Virus record (IMG/VR): IMGVR_UViG_3300030329_000135
Span: 1 to 28,640 of that record
Reading direction: 5' to 3' (one strand)
Length of the DNA: 28,640 nt
From: a virus
Position 1 is the stretch's first letter, and each line of letters begins with the position of its first letter. The position numbers and the translations under genes were made by a program. The notes beneath the pieces were generated by a model, which was not told the origin of the DNA, did not search any database, and was given only the letters and a program-made list of their open reading frames with translations. Shown here in pieces: positions 1 through 6,084 of this stretch.

Positions 1-132
1 TATATCATTATTCGCCAAAGCAAATACGACATTATACCAACCCCATTTACCCTCTAGCGTTTTGCCCTCAATCTTTGCCTCTCCCTCCTGGAATATCTGA
101 CTGAAGCGATTGGTAGTTTTCTCCCTAAACGA
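1..132 (-). CDS. -1 frame continuation of the tail-chaperone-like gene (partial, runs off left edge)
   Basis: Directly downstream of the ten-T run at 132-141 (minus-strand sense), the -1 frame is open for 44 codons to base 1. It reads SFREKTTNRFSQ, then IFQEGEAKIEGKTLE, then GKWGWYNVVFALANNDI. Unlike the arginine-rich end of frame 0, this has normal composition, an amphipathic stretch and a WGWYNVVFALANND segment that, as I remember it, recurs in the C-terminal part of related Bacteroidetes phage proteins. I infer that the full product is made by a -1 slip on T_TTT_TTT, or that one T is missing from the assembled run. The end lies outside the window. If the sequence closes on itself, the frame continues in phase into the truncated gene at 28515-28640, but one frame in three would do so by chance. 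Confidence 0.6.
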
Positions 133-650
133 AAAAAAAAACTCAATGCTGACATTGAGGGAAGTATTGGAAACTCTAAAAAGGATTCCTCTATTTCTTC
201 ACTTGGACTATAAGGCTGTATCTTATATCTTGTACTACTCTCCTTTTTAATAGGGCGATATAATATACTCATAATCTTATGTATGTTCTTATGAGCCTCT
301 TTACAATATTCTTCAATATCAATATATTCACCCATAGTTATCTCACTTAGATTAGGTATAAATCCATACTTCTTTCCATTCCATTCTACTTTCTTTTGTA
401 GCTCATCTGTATTTGGCGTTGAGGACATTAAAAACTGTAACTCTTTAGCTATTTTATTAATATCCTTAACCTCCATTCTTTCCAACACCTCTCTTTTAAT
501 ATCGCAAATAATACAAATCACTTGTATATTAAACTCTTGCTCCTCTAATCTTCCTTTCCTTTTCTTTAACCTTTGAAACTTGTTATACATCTTAATACTT
601 ATGTCATTCCAAGTAGTAGGTATTTCAATGCTTACTTTTTCTTTTCCCAT
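54..650 (-). CDS. Tail assembly chaperone-like protein (frame 0 product)
   Basis: This 198-residue product begins MGKEKVSIEIPTTWNDISI and has the LSEITMGEYIDIEEY and HKIMSILYRPI segments that I associate with a conserved Bacteroidetes phage protein encoded in the terminase/tail region. No catalytic motif is visible. Frame 0 is credible up to SALSFFF (about residue 173) and then becomes a basic tail of low credibility (SRRERQRLRAKR) before stopping. The change happens exactly at a run of ten Ts (132-141). This suggests a short and a long (-1 frameshifted) product, as in lambda gpG/gpGT-type tail chaperones, although a homopolymer sequencing error would look the same. It lies 32 bases downstream of the large terminase gene, and its start follows the AT-rich leader TATATATACTATTA. 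The chaperone role is inference. Confidence 0.6.
   Translation of the reverse strand: MGKEKVSIEIPTTWNDISIKMYNKFQRLKKRKGRLEEQEFNIQVICIICDIKREVLERMEVKDINKIAKELQFLMSSTPNTDELQKKVEWNGKKYGFIPNLSEITMGEYIDIEEYCKEAHKNIHKIMSILYRPIKKESSTRYKIQPYSPSEEIEESFLEFPILPSMSALSFFFRLGRKLPIASVRYSRRERQRLRAKR
132..141 (-). other. Slippery T10 run, candidate -1 programmed frameshift site
   Basis: On the coding (minus) strand the sequence is AG followed by ten Ts, then CGT. In frame 0 it reads AGT TTT TTT TTT CGT, so it contains the heptamer T_TTT_TTT, a textbook -1 slippery sequence. The frame 0 reading loses plausibility after it and the -1 reading gains it. I did not identify a convincing downstream stem or pseudoknot by eye. 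Confidence 0.5.
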
Positions 651-682
651 TTTAATAGTATATATATTTTGTTAATAATCGT

Positions 683-1858
683 TTATAATATGTAATATTG
701 TCCACTATAATTAGTCATTAGCTTATTTAAGGCTGTATATCTAACTGCATCAATAATATGATCTTGTTGGTTAGTAGCAGGTTTATTTACTATATGTCCA
801 TTCTTATCAGTTAGCCATTTGTAATATTTAAACTCGTTTAATGCATTGGTACTACTTTTAGTTATATGTAGTTTAAATCGCCTTAAAATGTCTATACCCA
901 TGTTTATAGAATCCGCTCCTTTCTTAGCTCCTTTAATATTAAATCCTAATCTATGTAATTCCTCTATTGATTTAGGCTCTGCACTATCTGCTATTATTTC
1001 TGTTTGTCTTGTTATATTTAATTCTCTTAGCTTCTGTGCTATATCTTGGTTTGTTAATCCTTTACTATATATTAGTTCGTTAATATACAAATCATCATTT
1101 AATTTAAACACTTCTACTATTGCTGTAGGATCGTTAGAATAACCCCAATCAAGTCCTAATGCAACAAGCTTAGCTTCAGTAGGCACATTATTAGCTATCT
1201 CAAATTGTCTAAATATAGTTTCTGTAGGTTGAGCCATATCCCCTAATCCATATATCTTCCAATAGTTACTATCTAAATCTCTAAGTCTTTCTATCTCCTT
1301 AATTGTTTCATCAGGTAAAAAAGGATTATCTAAATAAGTAGATTTAATAAATGTACAGTCCTCTCTATTCATAACATTATCATATATCCAGGAATAAGGA
1401 TCACTAGGATTAAAGTCTAAATAGATATTCTCTGTAGTTCTTAATGAGAGCTGTACCCAATCTTCAAAGCTAAACTCATTAGCCTCATTAAGCCATAATA
1501 TGTTTCTCTTACGCCCTCTAATTTTCTGTGGCATATCAACACTAATAAACTCTATTTCATTTTTATTTAGCTTATAAGTAAGTTCTGATTTATTATGATT
1601 GTTTGGATTGTATAGATTGTGTTCTTCTAAGATGTTAAAGAAATCTCTATATGCAGTACCTTTAAGAGCAGGTAGTGTTTTCCTACAAATAGTATATACC
1701 TTTCCTTGCTCCTGTAAGGCTCTTAGAATGATTAACTGTGCTAAAGAATAAGTCTTACTACTTCTAGTACCCCCTTGATTTACAACGATTCTAGTGGTCG
1801 CATTAAGATTCTTCTGTAGAACTACTGTTCCCTTTAGGTTTAACGATTTCAATTTCAA
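683..1858 (-). CDS. terL: Terminase large subunit (packaging ATPase and nuclease)
   Basis: This is the DNA-packaging motor, which translocates DNA into the prohead and cuts it. In the 391-residue protein the N-terminal ATPase has a Walker A-type loop, GGTRSSKT (29-36), and a Walker B strand, ILWLNEANE (120-128), with its catalytic glutamate. YLDFNPSDPYSW (146-157) looks like the motif joining ATPase and nuclease. The C-terminal RNase H-fold nuclease shows three acidic positions in the expected order: GLDWGYS (D237), IIADSAEPKS (D291) and HIIDAVRY (D370). Length and motifs fit the PBSX/Terminase_3/6 group. The chosen ATG overlaps the small-subunit gene by 56 bases. I kept it because the residues before Walker A (GTVVLQKN...RIVVNQGG) belong to the family's first strand, so a later start would truncate the ATPase fold. 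Confidence 0.96.
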   Translation of the reverse strand: MKLKSLNLKGTVVLQKNLNATTRIVVNQGGTRSSKTYSLAQLIILRALQEQGKVYTICRKTLPALKGTAYRDFFNILEEHNLYNPNNHNKSELTYKLNKNEIEFISVDMPQKIRGRKRNILWLNEANEFSFEDWVQLSLRTTENIYLDFNPSDPYSWIYDNVMNREDCTFIKSTYLDNPFLPDETIKEIERLRDLDSNYWKIYGLGDMAQPTETIFRQFEIANNVPTEAKLVALGLDWGYSNDPTAIVEVFKLNDDLYINELIYSKGLTNQDIAQKLRELNITRQTEIIADSAEPKSIEELHRLGFNIKGAKKGADSINMGIDILRRFKLHITKSSTNALNEFKYYKWLTDKNGHIVNKPATNQQDHIIDAVRYTALNKLMTNYSGQYYIL

Positions 1859-2183
1859 TCTTTTTTATTTCTTCATCATTAGAAGTTAGATTTATATTCT
1901 GCTGTTGTATATATCCTCTCTTGTGTCCTTTGTGCTGTAAGTAAAATATAATACTTCTTTCTTTTTCTTTTTGTATGTTCTTAAATAATTGGCTTTCTAC
2001 AAAGTCTAATTTTACATTATCTATCTCATCTACTTTCTTTCTAAAGTCCTCATCTTCTTTATACCATTTATAAAAACTAGATCTACTTATGTTTGCTTTA
2101 TTACAAGCTGTAGATACTATTCCTAATGAGTTCTCTAAACTCTCTATTAACATTTTTTTCTTTATGTGTTCTTTTTTGCTCAT
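1803..2183 (-). CDS. terS: Terminase small subunit-like HTH protein
   Basis: This 126-residue protein immediately precedes the large terminase. Residues about 20-48 (GIVSTACNKANISRSSFYKW) form a helix-turn-helix like those of phage small terminases that recognise packaging sites. The middle (FVESQLFKNIQKEKERSIIFYLQHKGHKRGY) resembles the region following the HTH in the phBC6A51-type group, and the tail is charged with serines at the end. It should bind concatemeric phage DNA and recruit the large subunit. The 3' end overlaps terL by 56 bases, which suggests translational coupling. Position and HTH together make the call good, but small terminases diverge so much that sequence alone would not be decisive. 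Confidence 0.85.
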   Translation of the reverse strand: MSKKEHIKKKMLIESLENSLGIVSTACNKANISRSSFYKWYKEDEDFRKKVDEIDNVKLDFVESQLFKNIQKEKERSIIFYLQHKGHKRGYIQQQNINLTSNDEEIKKIEIEIVKPKGNSSSTEES

Positions 2184-2193
2184 TTTATTAAAT

Positions 2194-3057
2194 TTATTTT
2201 ATAATTTTTAACTTCATTCCATAATTGTTTATTCGCTTTTTTTCTTTATAATCTTTTCTTTTAATTAATTTATTAGCTTTAAATTTTGTGTAATTTACAT
2301 AATGATGTATTCTTCCAAATCTCCATACTACCCTAGAAACATCAGGGTGTACTTTTACTTGCATTTGAGATTTAGGTAAAGTTCCCTCTTTGTCATAAAA
2401 CTCTTGACTATTACCACCCCTTAAAACTTGTGTTCTTACTTTTCCTTGTAGAAAGGCATTAAACTGTATTGTGCAATAGCCATCTTTTAACATATCTAAA
2501 CTCAGTATTGTGTCTTCATTGTACCTACCTCTCCATCTATAAGGTAAATCATTTTTAATTAAATTACAGGAGTATATTCTTGTATTAGTTATAAATGGAG
2601 GCATTTTAGATTTTCTTGAAGCAAACATAAAGTAATTAGGACCAGCCATAGCTACATTAGTATATCTATCACAAAAATCCTCCATAGCTCTAAATATAGA
2701 TCCTGATGAAACAGGTACTTTTAAGTTATTATTTAATCTAAAGAAATATTGTATATTATCGTCCATTACCCAATGTCTCTTATGCCCATTAGATATAGAG
2801 TGTTCCCAAGCAAAATTCCTTGCTGCTCCTGGCCCTTTACTTTTACTATCTCCTAAGTCATCACAAGTATCGTACTCATCTTGATATTTTTTATCTAATA
2901 CTAATAACTTATTTTTGTCTATAACCTTGCTATAATCTTTATACTCTTGTTTTTCTATTACTACTTTATAATCTACTTTCATAGAATCTAAAGTTTTTAC
3001 AGTTAGTCTGCTATCACTTCTTCCTTTTGATGGAATGTATATAGGGTACTTATTCAT
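2194..3057 (-). CDS. GT-A glycosyltransferase of the TAGT (TET-associated) type, putative DNA-base glycosyltransferase
   Basis: This 287-residue enzyme starts with a nucleotide-sugar-binding GT-A strand, YPIYIPSKGR (4-13). GPGAARNFAWEHS (75-87) and WVMDDN (96-101) follow, the latter supplying the DxD-like metal site. RYNEDTILSLDML (178-190), the RGGN turn (213-216) and HPDVSRVVWRFGR (237-249) complete the pattern. I recognise this combination from the TAGT family, proposed to add sugars to modified pyrimidines in phage DNA. The gene overlaps the ParB-like gene by 8 bases and directly precedes the terminase genes, an arrangement in keeping with a DNA-modification role. No TET/JBP or hydroxymethylpyrimidine synthase is visible here, so the acceptor base is unknown. 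The GT-A fold is very likely; DNA as the substrate is inference. Confidence 0.8.
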   Translation of the reverse strand: MNKYPIYIPSKGRSDSRLTVKTLDSMKVDYKVVIEKQEYKDYSKVIDKNKLLVLDKKYQDEYDTCDDLGDSKSKGPGAARNFAWEHSISNGHKRHWVMDDNIQYFFRLNNNLKVPVSSGSIFRAMEDFCDRYTNVAMAGPNYFMFASRKSKMPPFITNTRIYSCNLIKNDLPYRWRGRYNEDTILSLDMLKDGYCTIQFNAFLQGKVRTQVLRGGNSQEFYDKEGTLPKSQMQVKVHPDVSRVVWRFGRIHHYVNYTKFKANKLIKRKDYKEKKRINNYGMKLKIIK

Positions 3058-3640
3058 ATCTTTTGTCCATATATTTTTCTATTTCTACTTTAGGGTACCA
3101 TATGCTTTTAGTTTTATTTGTTAATTTCTGACCAATTAATTCAGAAAAAAGTTGCATATCTTTTTCATTTTTAAAAGATACTATAATTTGTTTTTGAGGC
3201 GTTTTATCCTCTTGCTTAAATTCAGGCATTCCTCCCCATTCATCTTGAGGGTTTATTTTGTCTATATTAAAACCAAGCTCTATATCTTTAAATCCCCATT
3301 CCTTTAAGTCTACTACATCAAACTCATTTGCTAGTATATCCATATCCCATTCTCCACCTGATTTATTTAGCCTTACATTTAACTCTCTTTCATCTTTTTC
3401 ACTTAGATTTACACTTACTGTAGGTACTTTCTCTGCTCCAAGCTCTCTTAGTATTCTTAATCGCTGATGTCCACCTACTACTACATTCTGCCGATCAGGA
3501 TTGATGTTTATTATAATAGGATCAACACAGCCAAACTTTTCCATAGATGCTTTTAAATCTTCGTATTGTTTGTTGCTAATCTGTCTTGGATTGTACTCAG
3601 CAGGATTAAGACTGTTTATGTTTACTAATGTAATTTTCAT
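3050..3640 (-). CDS. ParB/Srx-fold protein paired with the glycosyltransferase
   Basis: This 196-residue protein has a ParB-like N-terminal domain: INSLNPAEYNPRQIS (8-22), a helix, then VVVGGHQRLRILRELG (53-68) with the GGHQR phosphate-binding/catalytic motif, and VPTVSVNL (72-79). The central LNKSGGEWDMDIL and LKEWGF match phage ParB-like proteins. The C-terminal domain (about 148-196) ends TKSIWYPKVEIEKYMDKRY, a segment I remember from phage ParB proteins encoded beside or fused to TAGT glycosyltransferases. It lacks the DNA-binding middle domain of chromosomal ParB, so it is probably not a plasmid-type partition protein. It overlaps the glycosyltransferase by 8 bases and the HNH gene by 35 bases. 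A role in DNA modification or packaging control is inference. Confidence 0.83.
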   Translation of the reverse strand: MKITLVNINSLNPAEYNPRQISNKQYEDLKASMEKFGCVDPIIININPDRQNVVVGGHQRLRILRELGAEKVPTVSVNLSEKDERELNVRLNKSGGEWDMDILANEFDVVDLKEWGFKDIELGFNIDKINPQDEWGGMPEFKQEDKTPQKQIIVSFKNEKDMQLFSELIGQKLTNKTKSIWYPKVEIEKYMDKRYE

Positions 3641-3899
3641 ATAAGTATTTTTTAATGTTTTCTAAATGTTGTATTCTACAGTATGTATTAAATTCTTTAT
3701 CTGTTTCTGCCATATTATGACAATCTCTACAAAGAGCTACTAAGTTTTCTATATAGTCTTTACATTTACTACCACCTATTCCTCTTGCTTGTATATGGTG
3801 TATGTCTACAGCTTCACTACCACAGTTCATTTCGCAACCTATGTAATCGCTTTCATCTAAGTAAAAGAATGTCATATATACCTTAGTATGGTTTCTCAT
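3606..3899 (-). CDS. HNH endonuclease
   Basis: This small 97-residue protein has a clear HNH zinc-finger nuclease core. The first Cys pair is C22/C26, the catalytic segment is VDIHHIQARGIGG (31-43), ENLVALC (51-57) gives the Asn, and C57-RD-C60-H61 the second metal pair. Its length is normal for freestanding phage HNH proteins, which often sit near terminase genes and can assist packaging-linked cleavage. It overlaps the gene upstream by 4 bases and the ParB-like gene by 35 bases, so it belongs to the ParB/glycosyltransferase/terminase transcript. It could also be a homing-type nuclease, but its compact packing within the operon argues for an integral phage function. Confidence 0.9.
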   Translation of the reverse strand: MRNHTKVYMTFFYLDESDYIGCEMNCGSEAVDIHHIQARGIGGSKCKDYIENLVALCRDCHNMAETDKEFNTYCRIQHLENIKKYLYENYISKHKQS

Positions 3900-4264
3900 A
3901 CCTTACAGCTTTTATCATATACCTTTTTAAGATTACTCATTATTTGTTTATTACAAGGACTACAGCTTTTCCATTGAGGATCTACACCAAATACTCCTTT
4001 ATATAAAGCTGATACTATTCCTCTTTCAGCAGGTGTAAGCATACCTTTTTTATTTACTGTTGGTATTACCTCATCATATATCTTAATCTCATCTTCTGTA
4101 AACTGTCTAATGTTTTTAAAATTTGGAAACATTTGATTCAGCTTCTTTCTTCTTTCTTCACAACCACAATCATTTCCTAATACTGCTTTAGCTACTTTAT
4201 CTATTCCTGTAGCCTTTGTAATTTTTGCTATAGTATCTCCTAGTCCTTTACTTTTTTCTTTCAT
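3896..4264 (-). CDS. Conserved phage hypothetical, Cys-containing
   Basis: This 122-residue protein starts with GLGDTIAKITKATGIDKVAKAVLG (7-30). I recall the segment from Bacteroidetes phages as a conserved protein of unknown function found near ParB or HNH genes. Two cysteine pairs, NDCGCEER (C33, C35) and KSCSPCNK (C101, C104), plus C120 could bind a metal. NQMFPNFKNI and LTPAERGIVSALYKG look like short amphipathic helices. There is no signal peptide or membrane segment. It overlaps the HNH gene by 4 bases and a 54-residue gene by 17. I assign no function. Confidence 0.75.
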   Translation of the reverse strand: MKEKSKGLGDTIAKITKATGIDKVAKAVLGNDCGCEERRKKLNQMFPNFKNIRQFTEDEIKIYDEVIPTVNKKGMLTPAERGIVSALYKGVFGVDPQWKSCSPCNKQIMSNLKKVYDKSCKV

Positions 4265-4412
4265 TTTCTAAATATTTTATATGTTTAATAAGGTGTTTAA
4301 TATAAAATTGATCTTCTTTTAATAGTTCTTCAATTCTAAAACTTTCAAAATATTCTATAGCATTATAGGTTTCTATACAATTTTCTATCATTTCAAGTTT
4401 TTTCTTGTTCAT
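4248..4412 (-). CDS. Small hypothetical protein, 54 residues
   Basis: The product begins MNKKKLEMIENCIETYNAIEY and is predicted to be almost all helix, rich in Glu, Lys and Ile. The gene exactly fills the gap between its neighbours, overlapping the sigma-like gene by 20 bases and the Cys-containing hypothetical by 17. The ATG follows an A-rich leader (ACTATTTAAAAA), typical for this window. Bridging a gap in a series with no other wasted space is the main reason to call it real. I recognise no family. Confidence 0.6.
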   Translation of the reverse strand: MNKKKLEMIENCIETYNAIEYFESFRIEELLKEDQFYIKHLIKHIKYLENERKK

Positions 4413-4929
4413 TTTTTAAATAGTTTTTTACAATTCTTACTGATTTTCCTAAAGTGTTTCTATTAATCTTTGTAGCCATTTGCATAGTAGTTAGACTAAA
4501 GCCATTTAAATAGTAGATCTTAAATATCTGCACATCAAACCAATTTAGATTTTTACACTTATCATCTATCCAATTCAGCTTTCTTTCCATTTCTTTTAGT
4601 TCTTCCCAGTTTTCTATAGCAATACCACCCTCTTTATTAAATATATAATTTTCTTTATACTGTTTTCTTAACTTATAATGCCTTTTGTATTTACAGTAAA
4701 AAGGAGAAGTTGATGAATGATACTGATTAATCATTATTCTGACAATATAATACAATAGTTCCCCCCTATGTATTAACCCATTTATCAACTCCTCATCTTT
4801 ACTATACAGTTCTAATATTACCTCGTGCAACAAATCTTCATAGTCAGGGTATTTATCAGATGTTAATTTTCTACAAACTTCAGTTAGTTTGGTATATTTT
4901 TTGTTTATATATATGTTTAGACTTAACAC
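4393..4929 (-). CDS. Sigma-70-like regulator, possible phage transcription factor
   Basis: This 178-residue protein has the layout of a minimal two-domain sigma factor. Residues about 16-70 (LTEVCRKLTSDKYPDYEDLLHEVILELY) resemble region 2.1-2.2, where the acidic YEDLLHEV helix normally contacts RNA polymerase. Residues about 128-173 (LNWFDVQIFKIYYLNGFSLTTMQMATKIN, then RNTLGKSVRI) form a region 4-like helix-turn-helix. The linker is basic. It may direct host RNA polymerase to phage promoters, or act only as a DNA-binding protein, since region 2.4 is weak. It overlaps the 89-residue gene upstream by 7 bases. I am fairly sure of the fold and less sure of true sigma activity. Confidence 0.65.
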   Translation of the reverse strand: MLSLNIYINKKYTKLTEVCRKLTSDKYPDYEDLLHEVILELYSKDEELINGLIHRGELLYYIVRIMINQYHSSTSPFYCKYKRHYKLRKQYKENYIFNKEGGIAIENWEELKEMERKLNWIDDKCKNLNWFDVQIFKIYYLNGFSLTTMQMATKINRNTLGKSVRIVKNYLKNEQEKT

Positions 4930-5192
4930 AACTTAGGCACACCTAATTTAATTAGTTCATCATACTCCCATAACCCAAGCCTACTACCCTCTATTTTTAC
5001 ATTAGTATTATATTTAGAATACAACTCTTGTACTTTTCTGTCAATGTACTTATCATAATCTACACCCTCAAAGTCTGTTTCTAAATCTCTATGTACAAAT
5101 GTTTCTCCTGACTTTCCATCATCTACACAAAACAAAAAACAGTGTGTATATACCATGTGCTTAGGTCTTTCTATATTTTTATATTTCTTCAT
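4923..5192 (-). CDS. Hypothetical protein, 89 residues
   Basis: The product begins MKKYKNIERPKHMVYTHCF and contains a strand-like stretch (THCFLFCVDDGKSGETFVHRD) followed by an acidic, tyrosine-rich helix region. I see no signal peptide, membrane segment or known motif. It is packed between the VRR-NUC gene (14-base overlap) and the sigma-like gene (7-base overlap), so it is almost certainly expressed with them. I do not recognise a family. Confidence 0.65.
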   Translation of the reverse strand: MKKYKNIERPKHMVYTHCFLFCVDDGKSGETFVHRDLETDFEGVDYDKYIDRKVQELYSKYNTNVKIEGSRLGLWEYDELIKLGVPKLC

Positions 5193-5529
5193 TTTTATAA
5201 GCGTTAACTATTTCTATAAATTCTTCTAATGATCTACAGACTACAGCTTTGTAGTTCCTAGCATTTAATTTAGCTATCCATTCTTTTTGTTCTTTTGTAG
5301 GATAGTTTCCCTTTACTTTAAGCTCTACCATTAAGCCATTGTATTTATCGTTGTTAGATGGCTCAAAAATAAGTATATCAGGCACTCCTTTTTTATAATG
5401 CCTTGCTAACATTCTTTTCTGATTCCAATTGTTTCTACCTAAAAATATACCCCCTAAAGTACAGGTATATAAAAGTCCTGTATATTCTAAGTATGTTACT
5501 ATGCTATTTTGTAATTCTACTTCTTTCAT
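5179..5529 (-). CDS. VRR-NUC domain nuclease
   Basis: This 116-residue protein shows the PD-(D/E)xK core of the stand-alone phage VRR-NUC family. A glutamate-bearing first helix (VELQNSIVTYLEYTG) comes first, then KKGVPDILIF with D51, then the catalytic pair in MVELKVKG (E69, K71). The Q in KEQKEWIAKLNARGY-like context (Q81) and the final AVVCRSLEEF strand-helix complete it. Such proteins act as Holliday-junction or flap-type nucleases in phage replication and recombination. The start codon overlaps the stop of a 47-residue gene (ATGA), indicating coupling. Identification is strong; the precise DNA substrate is not determined by sequence. Confidence 0.88.
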   Translation of the reverse strand: MKEVELQNSIVTYLEYTGLLYTCTLGGIFLGRNNWNQKRMLARHYKKGVPDILIFEPSNNDKYNGLMVELKVKGNYPTKEQKEWIAKLNARNYKAVVCRSLEEFIEIVNAYKNEEI

Positions 5530-5669
5530 TTCCTTTTGTCTATAAATATTGTTAATTGTATTAGTAGTAAATATATTCGCATTTCAAAATATGGGTGGTT
5601 TTTATCAGCTTCAAAGTGTCTTACTCCAAGCATCAAGCCATTCCATATTATTGAAACTATTATATTCAT
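5526..5669 (-). CDS. Small conserved-looking phage protein, 47 residues
   Basis: The product begins MNIIVSIIWNGLMLGVRHFE and ends with a hydrophobic RIYLLLIQLTIFID stretch. The gene fills the gap between the adenine methylase and VRR-NUC genes, and its stop overlaps the next start as ATGA. The pattern of a hydrophobic start, 'GVRHFE...HPYFEMRIYLLLIQL' and an acidic end resembles small proteins I recall from Bacteroidetes phages near replication genes. Function is unknown; a peripheral membrane association is possible. Confidence 0.6.
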   Translation of the reverse strand: MNIIVSIIWNGLMLGVRHFEADKNHPYFEMRIYLLLIQLTIFIDKRK

Positions 5670-5670
5670 T

Positions 5671-6084
5671 TTAAAATATTACTAACATACTATCGTGCAT
5701 TCCACATTTATTATCTACATATTCTCCTTTTGTATTATATCCACTAAATTTTAATCTTCTTCTTATAAATCTTATTTCTTTTTTATTTGGCAATATATGA
5801 TCGTGGAATATCTTTGTACTTGTTGACACAGGTAACAACATAACACAAAGTTTACCTTTTTTACTTTCTTCTATTGCTTTTAATATAAATGCTTCTTTTA
5901 ATTTTCTACTATATGGAGGATTAATAAAATTTCTAGTACCCCAATCTATTTCTAATCCACACCATTCCATATTGTGCATATAAGGACAAGGATCAAAATT
6001 AAAATTATATTCTTTATCTAATTTATCATAAAACTCTTTAGGTGTTTTCCAATGATCTTTGTGTTCTAAATTTCTATTTTTCAT
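5671..6084 (-). CDS. Phage DNA N6-adenine methyltransferase (Dam family)
   Basis: This 137-residue protein matches the short phage Dam family (PF05869 type). Its N-terminal HWKTPKEFYDKLDKEYNF (11-28) is the family signature, DPCPY (31-35) follows, and the catalytic NPPY motif lies in NFINPPYSR (52-60). VMLLPVSTSTKIFHD and IRFIRRRLKFSGYN are the conserved later segments, ending HDSMLVIF. It should transfer a methyl group from S-adenosylmethionine to adenine N6 in phage DNA, protecting it or marking it for replication or packaging. No partner restriction enzyme is evident, so it is an orphan methylase. It overlaps the replication-like gene by 4 bases. Confidence 0.93.
   Translation of the reverse strand: MKNRNLEHKDHWKTPKEFYDKLDKEYNFNFDPCPYMHNMEWCGLEIDWGTRNFINPPYSRKLKEAFILKAIEESKKGKLCVMLLPVSTSTKIFHDHILPNKKEIRFIRRRLKFSGYNTKGEYVDNKCGMHDSMLVIF

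Noticed and set aside
846-1142. Plus-strand open frame of 98 codons inside the large terminase gene
   Set aside because: It is antisense to a gene with clear Walker and nuclease motifs and has hydrophobic, Ser/Leu-rich composition typical of an antisense shadow. The same holds for the plus-strand frames at 3258-3467, 7909-8202, 9641-9901, 11325-11564, 14645-15649, 19496-19759, 20597-20827 and 26528-26746.
3050-3640. ParA/ParB plasmid-style partition
   Set aside because: No ParA ATPase or parS-like repeats are seen, and the ParB protein lacks the middle HTH domain. Its partner is a glycosyltransferase.
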